From NCBI GenBank assembly GCA_001692895.1, contig KV748182.1, positions 4,034,341 to 4,098,340 of the forward strand: a stretch of 64,000 nt of DNA, in the 5' to 3' direction. This DNA comes from Cenococcum geophilum 1.58 (Eukaryota > Ascomycota > Dothideomycetes > Gloniales > Gloniaceae). The notes under the pieces were generated by a model. It did no database searches. It saw only the letters and a program-made list of their open reading frames with translations, and was not told the DNA's origin. Every line of letters begins with the position of its first letter. Positions within the stretch are counted from its first letter, which is position 1. Of the stretch, positions 24,440 through 35,600 are shown in pieces. The translations under genes and the position numbers were made by a program.

Positions 24440-27430
24440 AGACCATTTAGATTAGGAAACCCTATTTAGAACTTTACCTTTTTACCCTTAATAAACCTTA
24501 AACACAGCTATAATTAGTTAAAGTCACAAATTAAACAGAATTAACAATAGTACGTTTATTATATCTTTATTTAGTAGACCTTTAGTACTATATAAAGGAG
24601 CTAAGTAATAGATTAGTGACGTCCTTGTAGAAGTCAGAGGCTTTATAGTCAATCGGCGTCGGGTAGTGCTCCTCTAAATCTGTAACGAAATTCTACTCTC
24701 TTAAGAAAACTACGCAGATGCTGCTAGTGTAGTAGTTAATTTCGTTAACCAGGATAACGGGCTATAAGCATCTTTAAGAAGGGACACGTTTTTATTAATT
24801 TTTAAGGACATCTCTAACGTTAGTAAGATGGCAAAAGATTAAAGAAATTAGTATAATAAAGCTAGAGAAACTATCCGAAAGTCCTGAGGATAAGGTGTTC
24901 TTAACGGTCCACTTAAACACGCGGTCTCCTACCACTTCCTTTTTACCGCCCGAAAGCTCACTATTTACCCACTTTATAAAGTAACGGCACGAGTTAATAA
25001 GGCCCTAATTAACAGGCTCGAATATCTAGGGCGCGGCATTAAGAACACTACTTAACTATAGCCAACCGATTTCGCGCTCGCGCTAAAGATGCTAGGAAGG
25101 GCGGTATTAGACTAGGTGGTAAATAATTATGGCTTAGGAAGACACTTAACTAGTTTCCTTATTCCAAATAAAGACCTACCGCCAAGAAGTAGGAGACTAA
25201 CTACCGTGGGACTAGAGGTCACTGATATCAAAATTAGATAAGCAGAAAAGAGCTTAGCTTTTATACTGCAAACACATTTATAACATGCTTCTAACGTAAT
25301 AAATCCCTTAGCTTTTTAGCTATCAACACCTATTTAAGAAGGAGGCGTTAGTATTATGCCAAGCCTGTCCTAATAAGAATCACCTATATTAGTTAACTCG
25401 CCATTGTTATCTATAAACGAGAGCATTCTTACGGCTAGAACGCCTATTAGCTTACCCCCATAGCTGCCAGTATCTTTGTCTAGGAGGAATCTAAGAAGAG
25501 GGCTAACGATTACTTACCTAGAAGTAGGAGGGCTAGGGGTGGCATTAATGTTTAATAAGAACATTATTAAGCCGGGAGATGATAAGGAGTATATTAAGGA
25601 GGCTGTAGATACTATAGCGGTACTCTATACAAAACGAGGGTATAACTACAAGGATAACGTGCCCGCTTATCTTAAGGCGTCCCTAAACCGAACCACTAAA
25701 ATCAAACTAACTAAGGTTATAAAGCTCTTATGTAGTTGGTATAGGGCAGCTGGTTCTAATCCAGAGATATATAAGGTCTGCTAGATGTATACGCAAGCTA
25801 TAAGAGGACGTATAGGTTTGGCGATAAAGGGTCTAAACTATACCGCACTATATTACAGACTCCGTTTAATATATCACGCTTATAACCACCTTAGCACTAT
25901 AAAAACCGATCCTACTACGTACTCTTAGTTTAGAAAAGCTTATAGACCTCTAGTTTTATCCAATTCCTTAAAACCGTATAAGTTTATTTATAACTTAGTA
26001 CTAAGGTTTTTATATAACAGAGAGGCTTTGCTTAATTGGATAATATCACTAAAAAACTAAGAAGTGTGGCAGCGAGAAGAATCTGTAATTTTGAATATAT
26101 TTAGATGGTGGTGGGATTCTGGTATCTTAGCAATAATTAATAAGGAAATGCATATATACCGCCACCATTAGCGTCTAATTAATGGGCGGCTAAATTATAG
26201 CTAATTAAGAACGATGGTCTATAGTCTCTACCAACAGCTAATAAGACAAAACCCTTAGTATTATCGTCTCTATTACGCTCTTAGGCCTAACAGCTAGTGG
26301 CAACTCATTTCCTACCCTTATTATGCGAAATTCGCGGTTAAAGGAGACTCTACAGCTTTCCATCATATTAACGTTAATATTCCCTCGCTCCTTAAAAGTG
26401 GATACAGTACTAATATAATCTAAGGGAGCGTTTCTCTAGATAATAAGACTAAGGATAACTACATAATTATCCTACCCGGTATGCATCACCACCTAGAATT
26501 ATAGTAGGAGGATCTTAAGGCATAAGAATCGACTAAGGGTAACGGATTCGTTTATAAGATCTCTAACTAAAACTAGACCACTAAAGACATAAAAAAGTAT
26601 ACAACCAACTAGGTAGCTCAGCCATATAAGAAAGGAGATATACGTATAACTATACCTCACCTTCCTTATAGAGCGAAAGGACCTTCAACTAAAACCCAGC
26701 GAACAATACTACTATAGTTCGTTAGTATTTAGGACAATTATAATAACCTTAAGGTTACTAAAGGAGGTACTTAGGCAGAGTTGGCAGATGCGCACTAAGA
26801 CTTAAGAGCGCCGCCCCGTACGCCATCTGGATATACTAATCTCTACGGTATAATTCTATATCGCTTCCCTATAGCAGTTAAGCTTATAGCTGCCAGCGCT
26901 CTATCTAACGCCCTTCTTAGTAAACGATAATAGGATTCTCTAGCGGTAATTTAAGATTATAACCTTCTTCTTAATAGTAACGGGAACAAAGTTAGGAAAT
27001 AGATGCATTCCTACTATCTTAGGGCCGTTAAGAATTATAAAGATGCATTTAGGCTAATGCGTATAACTAAGATAGAACGCTTTAATAGCCGCTCTTACTT
27101 CTACTATATCAATAATAGAATTAATCCTTTAGCTATTATAGTAGATCTAAGTAGAGTGCCCCTAATTATTGTAGAAGGATAGAGTTATATAGAGTTGCCT
27201 AAAGAATTATGGGACAGAACTAAGCAAATAGAAGGGCGTAAAAGAGCTATGTTATCTAAAAGCCGCTAGTCTAAGGTCTCTTTTACTACTCAGCCAAGTA
27301 GACAAAAACAGTCTCATTCAACCAGAACGGAGTCTCCTTGTTTACTATCTTAAGTTCGTAGTAAGGGCAAGGAACGCATGCGATTACCTACCGCGTCTTC
27401 ATTTTAAAGATAAGGAGTTTTAGAGTTTTA
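24440..27430 (+). mobile_element. Accessory coding-like region of E2, downstream of pol; oxygenase-like motifs
   Basis: About 3 kb between the pol genes and the right LTR, where most Ty3 elements have only a short untranslated stretch. The longest uninterrupted frame is at 25476-25784 (102 codons, plus strand). Coding texture continues in plus-strand frames to about 27300. Near 26360 there is a histidine-bearing stretch (FHHIN), and about 40 codons on, near 26490, the stretch ILPGMHHHL. The spacing and the PG-x-H pattern recall the iron-binding residues of double-stranded beta-helix 2-oxoglutarate oxygenases such as the phytanoyl-CoA dioxygenase (PhyH) family. This is motif resemblance only. 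The region is decayed with many stops and has no function now. It could also be an unrelated accessory or env-position gene. Confidence 0.4.
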
Positions 27431-27468
27431 GAAGTTGTTAGGGGACAACAACTTAGGTAGGGGAGGTA

Positions 27469-27758
27469 TATAGTAGTGTAATTTAGCCCCTAAATTTAAT
27501 ATTTAGATTAGGCATAGCTTTGGGAGAGCCTAGGCCTTTTATAAGTTATATAGATCGGTCTAGAGCCCTTAGAGTCTTTAACAACTTAGGCGATACCAAT
27601 AGACACACAACTTTCCTTAAATACACTCTTTTCTTTCTCTTCTTACTACTTAATTCTAACTAATTGTGACCGACTGACAGACCGACTAACAGACTAACTG
27701 ACAGACTGACTAACAGCACTGTGACTTTCCTATCTTAGAGAGGTCGTACCCTCCCATA
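27469..27758 (+). repeat. E2 right LTR, 290 bp
   Basis: Preceded by the purine tract at about 27456-27467 and followed by GTAC (27759-27762), which duplicates 17114-17117. Differences from the left LTR are nearly all transitions. Confidence 0.85.
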
Positions 27759-27835
27759 GTACTAGTAGAGTATTATAAACGCCTAGAGGTATTTTTATAA
27801 AAGAAAGCCAATAAGCTACTAGAACACCAATTATA
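27759..27835 (+). mobile_element. E3 reverse transcriptase region, continuation after E2
   Basis: Directly continues the plus-strand Ty3 pol texture seen at 17040-17117; the GTAC duplication marks the join. It stops after about 75 bp where a minus-strand LTR begins, so E3 is truncated here. Confidence 0.5.
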
Positions 27836-28107
27836 TATTATTGACTTAGTTAATTAAGGTACAGGTATAGTAAGAGGGACGCATAAGCCTATATAATTGG
27901 ATTGTCTATAAACAAGGATCTAAAGCTAAAGAAAGAAAAGGAGAAGAAGAGTAGCGCCGCTTAATATTTTATAAGATCTTTACGTTACATAACTGCAATA
28001 TACGGCAATTTATAGCAACTTACTAGTATAGAGGACTATAAAGTTTTACCAAGTTCTGCTAAGTCCTACTAACTAAGTTCTGCCATTTTCTACCAGTGCC
28101 GTAATAT
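27836..28107 (-). repeat. 3' LTR of a minus-strand Ty3-type element, 272 bp
   Basis: The reverse complement aligns with the LTR at 49871-50337, with shared blocks around the AATTGGAT(T/A)(G/A)TCTAT stretch and the GGCGCTAC/GGCGTTGC stretch. The LTR start, read on the minus strand, is at 28107. The internal side of the same element lies at 34978-35123, beyond the E4 insertion. Confidence 0.7.
28104..28107. repeat. 4-bp target duplication ATAT, left copy
   Basis: ATAT precedes the left E4 LTR and recurs at 34974-34977 after the right LTR. A 4-bp duplication was also found for the related E2. Confidence 0.7.
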
Positions 28108-28339
28108 TGTGGTGGTGGACGCGGTCCCTCTTAGATAGGAAGTCACAATGCTGTCTATCTGTCTGTCGGTGGGTTAGTCGGTCGTTAGTTGTAATCAATC
28201 AGTAGGAAAGCAGTCAGTAAGAAGAAAGGAAAGAATGTATTTTGGTAGGTCGTGGTCAAGAGAAGAAGAGAAGCCGAAGGCTTAATATATATAGGAAAAT
28301 GCCAAGGCACTAAGTAGTGGCCCATTTTACCCCACTATA
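28108..28339 (-). repeat. E4 left (3') LTR
   Basis: About 232 bp, beginning TGTGGTGGTGG on the plus strand and matching 34738-34973. Contains a TCTGTCTGTCGG run. Ends CACTATA against CACCACA in the other copy. Confidence 0.85.
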
Positions 28340-28554
28340 TACCTCCCCCACTAAGAACGTTGTCCCCTAACGTTCTATACTATAGAAGAATAGCCAAACA
28401 AAAGTAAAGTAAAAGCAGAATAGAAAAAGGAAAGCACACCCCTAAAAGAACTCAGATAACCCTATCCTTAGCTCTCCTATAGAACTGTTCTACAGTGCCC
28501 CTTTATTACTTATAGCTAAGATCTAACCTAGTAACTAGGACAGCAGTAAACTAG

Positions 28555-28990
28555 AAACAATAATAATAGTAGTAATAGTAGCAATAGCAGTAATAGTAAC
28601 GGTAATAGAAATAGTAATAAAAGCAGACAGTTGGCGTGGTAAGATAAAGCAAAACAGTTAGTGGTAGAACAGTCAGTAATAGAACAATTGGTAGAAGAGC
28701 TCGGTCCGTGTAATAGGCAGTAGGATATCTAGCAGCAGAACTTTTAATAGCAGAACACTTAGTAGTAGGACGGTCAGTAGCAGTCGGTCGGTAGCAGTTA
28801 GTCAGTAGCAGCTGGTCGGCGGCAGTTAGTTAGAATAGTAGCGGTAAAATAGTTAAATTGGTGGAACAGAACGGTGGAACAGCAGTAGTAGAATAGCTAG
28901 TTAGAATAGCAGTAATAGTAACAGTAGCAGTAGCAGTAGCAGTAGTAGTAGAACAGTTGGTCGGCGGCGGTTGGTTGGAATAGCGGTCGG
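28555..28990. repeat. Low-complexity AGTAGCAGTAAT-type run in E4
   Basis: Simple trinucleotide-like DNA built of AGTAGTAAT/AGCAGTAAC units, with scattered AGTTGGTCGG and AGAACAG units. It lies in the 3' half of E4, and no coding frame persists. Confidence 0.75.
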
Positions 28991-29149
28991 CGGAAACAGC
29001 AGAACGGAACAGGTTGGTTAGTCTAGTAGATCCAGCAGATCTAGTAGTAAGATAGATCTAGCAGTGGTATAGATTTAGAACGGTAGAGACAGAGCAGTTA
29101 GTCAAGACGGTAGGGATAAAATAGCCAAACGGAATAGCGGCAGCAGCAG

Positions 29150-31560
29150 CGGCGACGGCAGGCCAGTCAATTAAAATGGCAGAGACTACGGCCCGACTCG
29201 ATGGTTCGGCTAGTCGTTTAATATCAAGGCTCTGTACCTAGCTCTGCATCGGTCTATATTATATACGGCTCTCAATTAAGGCTCTATCCGTGGCGTTGTA
29301 TTAGGCCCTATATTATTAAGCTTTACGTCCGTATAGCTCTGCAGCTGACTATGCGTCTAACTATAAGTCTAACTGTGCGTTGGGTAGTATATCTGGCTAT
29401 ATATTAGTAGCTCTGTATTGTATATTCTACGTCCGTATTTACATCTGTAGTTCTAAAATATCGACTAGTAATGCTTTTAACGATCTATTAACCGTGTACT
29501 GGTTTCCTATATAGGCATAGTGTCTATACGTGTCTGTATGCCTGCTTTAATTGCCGGATAAAGACCATCTAATTAGTCGGCGACGACGTGCAACTAATCG
29601 TTTGGTTATTCGATTAAGGTAGGAAGTCGGCCCGGTTAAAGGCTCTAACTATAACTTAAATGCGGAGACAGCGTTTAACTAATTAAGATTTAATGAGGCC
29701 CTAGCTTGACTTAAGGTGTCTTTTACTGTATATATAACTAAGGCTCTATATCTATAGGCAATTAATTAAAACTTCCGTGTAGACGTACGGTCGGTTAATA
29801 CTCCGCATTTATTGTTTAATTAAGGCTTTGTATATATAGGCGTTTAGTTAAGCTGCCGTACTGCTGTCTAATTAAGGCTCTATACCCATATGCTCTATAT
29901 CCGTAGACTCTGTATATAACTCCGTGTATAACTCTATATATAACTCCGTGTAAGACTTTAGGTAAAGCTCCGTATCTATATTTATAGGAAAGATCGTTCT
30001 AGTATAAATCTATAGGCGTTAAGACGTGCGGCAATTAATTAATTAAGGGGTTAAAGGGAGAGGCTCTTGCAGAGGCTCTAAGACGTTAATTAGCCGTGTT
30101 TCTAATATTTTATTAGCTATATACTAGTTTCCTAATTAAGCCTACTCTGCTGCCTACGCTAATATCTGGTATCTTTTACTAGCGGTTAAAAATGTCTGGT
30201 TGGCTGGCGACGGGTAACTAACTTAATTTGGCTGCGATAGCGTATAATTATCTAACGTTTAAATAGGGTATTAGGTCGGCCCGACCGAAGGCTCTAATTT
30301 AACGACTTAACTATAGAGGCAGCGTTTAACTAATTAGGATTTAATAGAGGCTCTGGCTTAACTTAAGGCGTCTTCTACTATATGTATAACCTAGGCTCTA
30401 TATCTATAGGCTTTGCATTTATAGGCAATCAATTAAGACTCTAGCTGTATAGTTATTCGGTTAAAGCTCTATATCTATATAATTAATTAAGGCTCCGCAT
30501 TATATAATTAAGGCTTTTGGTATTCTCTAAATATCCAATCTAGAGACCTGTCTTAAGACTTCCTCCTTTATAAGCACTAACGGTAGCTTTCTCTAAACCA
30601 CTATAATAGGCCTAGTGCTTTTCTAGGACGTCCTTAATAGCTACTTCCTTCTCTTTTTAGGCCGTCTTTATACTTAGCTTCCTTGGCGCATCTTAGGCCT
30701 TTACAGCTGCTTCTTTACCCTCACTACTAGCAGTACGCTTATATATCCTTAATCTTCTTTTAGCTTAAGAGCCTTCTAGGGACTATCTTCTACTTCCATT
30801 CTCTTTATTATTATCCTACTAACTCCGCGCTTTATCTAGGTCGTCCTTTAAAACCATCTAGTAGCAGCTTCTCGGCTATTATAACTACCTCTATCGCATA
30901 TCCTTTACTCTTATATCTATAATACAGTCCTTCGTTAAAACAACCTCTAAGGAAAAGCGCTAGCTTCTGTACGTCTAATTCCTATTTCCCTTATAATCCT
31001 TAATAAGGTCCTTTACTAGCTTAGCTAAATATAGCTTAGTTCTGTCTTTAGTCGTATAAGGATAGCTTAGGTTTATTGTAGTTAGCTATACCCTATATAT
31101 AATCTCTTGCAGAGCATCTTTGTATACTATTCTACCATTTCCGCAGTGCTTTGTTACTAATATCGTGCTATTACCTTTATATAGGTCCCTTCCTTACTGC
31201 AGTATCCGTCCTTGTCGTGCAGCTGGCGCAGTACTAAATTCGGATAGCAGTAACAGTCGTGCTATAATCAGCTGTCGTTTAATTAAGGAATAACGTCGGC
31301 CTGGACGAAGGCTCTAATTTAACGACATTTGACTGATTTGATTTAGTGACGGCGATATGCTGATATTAAGGCTCTGGCTTGATTCGATTCCTTAACCAGT
31401 CGGGGCTTCTATATAGTCACTCGATTTAATTAAGGCTTCCGTGCTATTAATCGATTAAGGCTCTACGTGCAGCTCTACATCTAGCTCTACATCGTATAAT
31501 CGGCTCTATATCTGTGCAATCAATTAAGGCTCTCGGTATCATTCTTATCGCGCAACTGCA
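29150..31560. repeat. GGCTCT-type repeat region in E4
   Basis: Repeated blocks of AAGGCTCTATATCTATAGG type and a longer block built on GTCGGCCCG...AAGGCTCTAA, which occurs near 29620, 30265 and 31290. The stretches at about 29620-29870 and 30260-30510 are diverged duplicates of each other. The same block appears outside E4 at about 46230 and (mutated) at about 48570. Between 30530 and 31160 the minus strand has a Lys/Arg/Glu-rich coding-like texture that I do not recognise. Confidence 0.6.
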
Positions 31561-31574
31561 TCATTGAATTTCAG

Positions 31575-31700
31575 GGGCGGTATAGAATTCTACCGTCTTT
31601 TACTGCTAAATAGGCCAATTAGGATTTTCCGCACCGGGTATAGAAAATCGCTATTAGCTTAGTAATAGGCGGTAAGCTGAGCTAATATCTCTGTAGTAGG
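31575..31700 (-). repeat. Hairpin repeat A, copy in E4
   Basis: The core at 31623-31649 has arms GATTTTCC and TAGAAAATC around a CGCACCGGG centre. Begins GGCGGTATAGA and runs to a GGCGGTAAGC block. Relative to the element's direction it lies in the same orientation and place as the E2 copy (after the pol position). Confidence 0.65.
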
Positions 31701-34394
31701 TTATCGCGACTAATACGTCTTAATATATTATAATTAAGAAAATAAATAAGAAAAGGAGCTTTAGGAAATATTATAACTAAGTAGATAAAATAGAAATCTT
31801 TTATACGGCTGTTACTTATATCCCCTCCCCCACCTTAGAACTTAACTGTCCCCTAGTTAAATATTCTACACCTACTATAGAGCCTACTATAAAGCCTACT
31901 GGTCAAGCATCTATCTTTAAGACCGTCTCTAAGGATTAGATAATTTATTCTTCTTCTTAGCTTTAGCTGTCTTATCTATAGACTATAACCCAATCTGGAT
32001 GTAATCTCCTAGTCGTATATACTTCTCTTATGGCGGAGCCTACGCCACTTACTGCAGAGCCTACGGCTTAATAGCTATCCTAATTATACGGTTATCTCTA
32101 AGGGTCTGCGGATATTGCTGGCTAGGTGTTACTACTAAGTCTATGGGTTATACTTAATAGTAGTCCTCCTAGTTTATACGTGTTTTATCACTATTTTTTA
32201 GCACTACTCCGTTATAGAAAGTAGTAAAATCTATTTATCCTATAGGGGCCTATTTCTATATCTATCCTTATCCTTCTATTTTCTAATATACCTGTCTATC
32301 TAGGTCTATTCCTTAGTATATATAAAGCCAGTTCTTAATACCCTTTAATTATCCTTTATTGCTAAGCCATAGAAGTTTAGGTCTAGGTCGTTTGCGCGTT
32401 CTAGCTACTAGTCTTCCTTAATTAGATAGATATATAAATCCTTACTAAATAAGATCCTTTAGCCCTTAGCATTCGTACTTAGTAAAATAGTAACTTCCTC
32501 TATATCTAAAATAGGTCCATCGGCCTTGTCCTTACGTGCCTTACTGACCCCGTACGTCCTACTGCGGCCGTTTAAAGGTAGTAGAATCTTGTGGATATTA
32601 AGAGCTTTATAAAGGTCGACAGTCTTACAGATATTAAAAATCGTGCGGATATTAAAAGTCTTGCGGAGCAAAGGGAGCTCAGGTGCTGTTTTGCCAGTCT
32701 TTATATCCTAGTACTAGGCCATATCCTTATGCTAGGCCTTAAGCTGCGGCTTAATTCAAATGCGTTATAAGCTTCTTTAGGTCCTTTTGTATTTAATTAA
32801 GGAACGGCATTAACCGTGCAGCTGCCGTAAGCTCCGTCTTAGTCAATTTTAGACTCCTTAGCTGCCCTACCATTTCGTCCATTTCCTAATCTGTAGTGGG
32901 TAACTGCTACCGCGTTAGGGCTCCTCTATATATACCTAGCCTAGCTAGGTCCTAACGTCTTCCTTTCCTTTAGCGGTTAAGCTCCTTAAGTTCTAGGCCC
33001 GTTTCCTAATTGGCTTAACGGGCGTTAGCTGTCTTACTTGGCTAAAAGATTGTAGGTGGTTAAATAGTAGTATCTTTGCTTATGGCTAGCTGCTAATTAT
33101 AGAACTGCTTAACTAGCTAACGAAGGCTCTAGTCCTTAGAGTCCATTTTTAATAAATAATCTGCGCCCTTATCTAAACTAAGTCTGTCTTTTATAGCTCT
33201 TAGTAACTAATAGAAGTTAAAGGACTTTTGTCTATCTAGATTAGCTCCCGTTTTAGCTATAGCGTATCTTTAATATTTAAGCGGAAGTCCTTTTATAAAC
33301 CAGTATCCTTGCTAACCGTTCTCTAGGTTGCCTACTTTAGTAGCCTTTTAGGAGATTAGTGTAAACTGCCTACAGTACTTACGCACGCTAGGTGGGCTGC
33401 TCCTATACTATAGTACGTAGGCCTCTAAGAATTCTACCGTCTCTATTTTACGAAAGCGGTTACTTCCTTAGTATTCTGCCCTAAGCTTCCTTATAAGCTC
33501 CGTCCAATTACCGGCTATAAATTTAGGCAGACTTCGGATCCACATTCCTATTTAGTAATCGCAGTATTCCAGAAAACCCTAGTGCTTTTCCTTGCTCGTA
33601 ACGTAATATCGGGCGCATAGTCTTTCATACTGCTTAATAAATTATAATATGTCTTATCCTATAAAGTACGGAGATCTAACAGTTCCTAGGGCTGGCATAG
33701 GCTAGGTTATAACGTAGATCCTATTTTAAGTCGTTAACTACTAGCTATAGGGCGCACCTAGAGCTTCCTTAGGAGCTTATAGGTGGTCCTTACGGTTCTT
33801 ATCCTTTATCTACTAAGGGCTATCAGTCCTAGGTATTACAGGTAAATACTATAGTAGGTCTGCTTACATTGCCGCCTAAGGTAATTATATCCTAGACGGC
33901 TATCCTAGTATTAGTTTATACTTAGTAAAAGAGGTATAGGCTTTAATTCCTTTTAGCTACTTCTTAACGCCTAGAGGTTAGTCTTCCTAGGAGAGTATAG
34001 AATCGCCATCTTCTACTACTACTGGGTCTCGATATGTCCGTCTGTTTTAGCCTATTGTTACTCCGCGCGGTAGGGTGCTACTAAGCCTTATACTTCTACC
34101 TATATCTACTTCTTTATAGAACGCCTCTATAGCCGCCGCTAACATAATCCGGATAACTTAAAAAAAGATAAAGCTAAGTTAGAATAGAAAGCTTTTAAGG
34201 ATAAATCCAATCTCGTATACTTATAACCTTACTTAATATTACGTCCTTTGTTCTTAAAGGGCAGCGCTAACTTCCTCTACCGCTAGATACCTTAGATCTT
34301 ATTTCCTTCTAATTAATTAGCCCTTAGCTTATTATCTCTATATCTTCAATAAAGCTCTAGCTATATCTGTGCGCGGGTAGTAGAAATATTAGGT

Positions 34395-34417
34395 AACTCT
34401 AACCGCCGGTTAACGTT
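34395..34417. repeat. Palindrome B, copy in E4
   Basis: Arms AACTCTAAC and GTTAACGTT around a CGCCG centre, followed by the CTAATTAG block. Lies near the gag start of E4, unlike the E1 and E5 copies, which are near the 3' LTR. Confidence 0.5.
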
Positions 34418-34737
34418 GTCTAATTAGCTCACTAGTTCGCTTAATATCCTTACACGTAACTTTCCGAGACCTTTACTACCCCTTTTTGCCTCTCTTTAGC
34501 CTGTGCGTTGAGTCTAGCTATCCTGTCTTTTCCGGGACTACCTGGTTCCCCTTACTATCCGATACTATAATTCTCTACTTCTACTATCTTATCTGTCTGG
34601 CTAGCGGTTCTTCTGCAGCTAGCGGTTCTTCTATAGTTATAGTATATTCTTGCGTACCTCCTATATATATAGTTATATATAAAATGCCAGACTTCTAATC
34701 CAAAGAGCTTGCCGTCATCCCCACGTGGAATGCCATA

Positions 34738-34973
34738 TATAGTGGTAGACGCGGTCCCTCTCAGATAGGAAGTCACAATGCTATCTATCTGTCTGTCGGT
34801 CGGTCGGTCGGTCAGTCATTAGTCATAATCAATTAATAGGAAAGCAGTTAGTAAGAAGAAAGGAAAGAATGTATTCTGGTAGGTCATGGTTAAGAGAAGG
34901 AGAGAAGCCGAAGGCTTAATATATACAGGAAAATGCTAAGGCACTAAGTAGTGGCCCATTTTACCCCACCACA
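34738..34973 (-). repeat. E4 right (5') LTR
   Basis: Matches the left LTR, including the CCGAAGGCTTAATATATA block. Ends CCACCACA and is followed by the second ATAT. Confidence 0.85.
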
Positions 34974-34977
34974 ATAT

Positions 34978-35123
34978 TACCCCCCCCCCCTTTAGTAAAG
35001 CCTATCCTTAGGCTTTATATATCTATATTACTCCTATAGGGCGTTCTTATCCTTAAATTTTTCTAGTAGCTTATCGTCTTTACTATACTAGTACTTTATC
35101 CACTTATTTAGGTACTTTAGATA
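34978..35123 (-). mobile_element. 3' internal end of the minus-strand Ty3-type element split by E4
   Basis: Starts with a run of ten C (a polypurine tract on the minus strand). Aligns in reverse with 49736-49870, the stretch just upstream of the LTR of the chromovirus fragment at 49371-50337. Its LTR is at 27836-28107, so E4 landed right at the LTR/purine-tract junction. The alignment ends at an AAT microsatellite (35110-35123), so most of this element is gone. Confidence 0.65.
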
Positions 35124-35600
35124 ATAATAATAATAAAGTTTATTCCGCCTGGAGGCACTAAGCCTAAAGGGCACCAATACTATATTATATATTTTTACTC
35201 CCTTTAGTCTCGCTATATTTTTATATAAGCCTATATATATATATTATTTAGTACTCCCTATCTATCTATCTTATATATACTGAAATATCTTTAAGCAAGA
35301 GTTAAGTTTTATTAAAAACTGGTCTGGGTTACTTAATAAAGGAACGTGCTTCTTATATGCTACTCTATTAAATTCCTAACCTCGCGACCTTAAATCTACC
35401 CCCTACTGCTTAAATATCTTCTACCCTAGTTACTACTCTCTATCTACCACCTAAATGCCTTCCAATTATGTATTTTGTACTTCCTATAAGTAGTATCGCT
35501 CTTCTACTAACTTTAGGGTTAATCCTTTACTTACTCTTTTTTAACCTACTACCTTTCTAACTCTATATATAGGAGAAAAGAAAAGGACGGTCCCGTTAAC
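35124..35600. other. AT-rich stretch, no gene recognised
   Basis: TpA-rich DNA between the Ty3 3' end and the Helitron-like fragment. I see no coding frame, RNA gene or paired repeat. The 5' end of the Helitron may lie here but I could not place it. Confidence 0.5.

Larger units (their letters stand above)
17118..27758 (+). mobile_element. 10.6-kb Ty3-type LTR retrotransposon fossil with an accessory region (E2)
   Basis: Two 290-bp LTRs with a 4-bp GTAC target duplication (17114-17117 and 27759-27762). Parts on the plus strand: gag about 17590-19500 (zinc-knuckle-like stretch near 19090-19140), protease region about 20070-20130, reverse transcriptase about 21200-21900, RNase H about 22140-22450, and integrase about 22850-23850. 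Then a polypurine-like tract near 24130, hairpin repeat A (24306-24426), a 3-kb accessory coding-like region (24440-27430), and a polypurine tract just before the right LTR. It is broken by many stops, but it keeps more CA/TG than its neighbours and interrupts E3, so it is a younger insertion. LTR differences are transitions. Confidence 0.85.
28108..34973 (-). mobile_element. E4: LTR element related to E2, with gag but no recognisable pol
   Basis: LTRs at 28108-28339 and 34738-34973, ATAT duplications. Polarity is minus: the purine tract, read on the minus strand, abuts the left LTR (28342-28358), as in E2. The gag region (about 34300-32700) shares sequence texture with E2 gag (for example the stretch around 33370-33500 with 18370-18450). 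The post-pol marker of E2 (about 24110-24145) recurs at 31815-31865. Between them I see no reverse transcriptase, RNase H or integrase. The 3' half (28345-31560) is repeats rather than the E2 accessory region. It looks like a non-autonomous derivative of the E2 family. The coding part is decayed with many stops. Confidence 0.7.
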
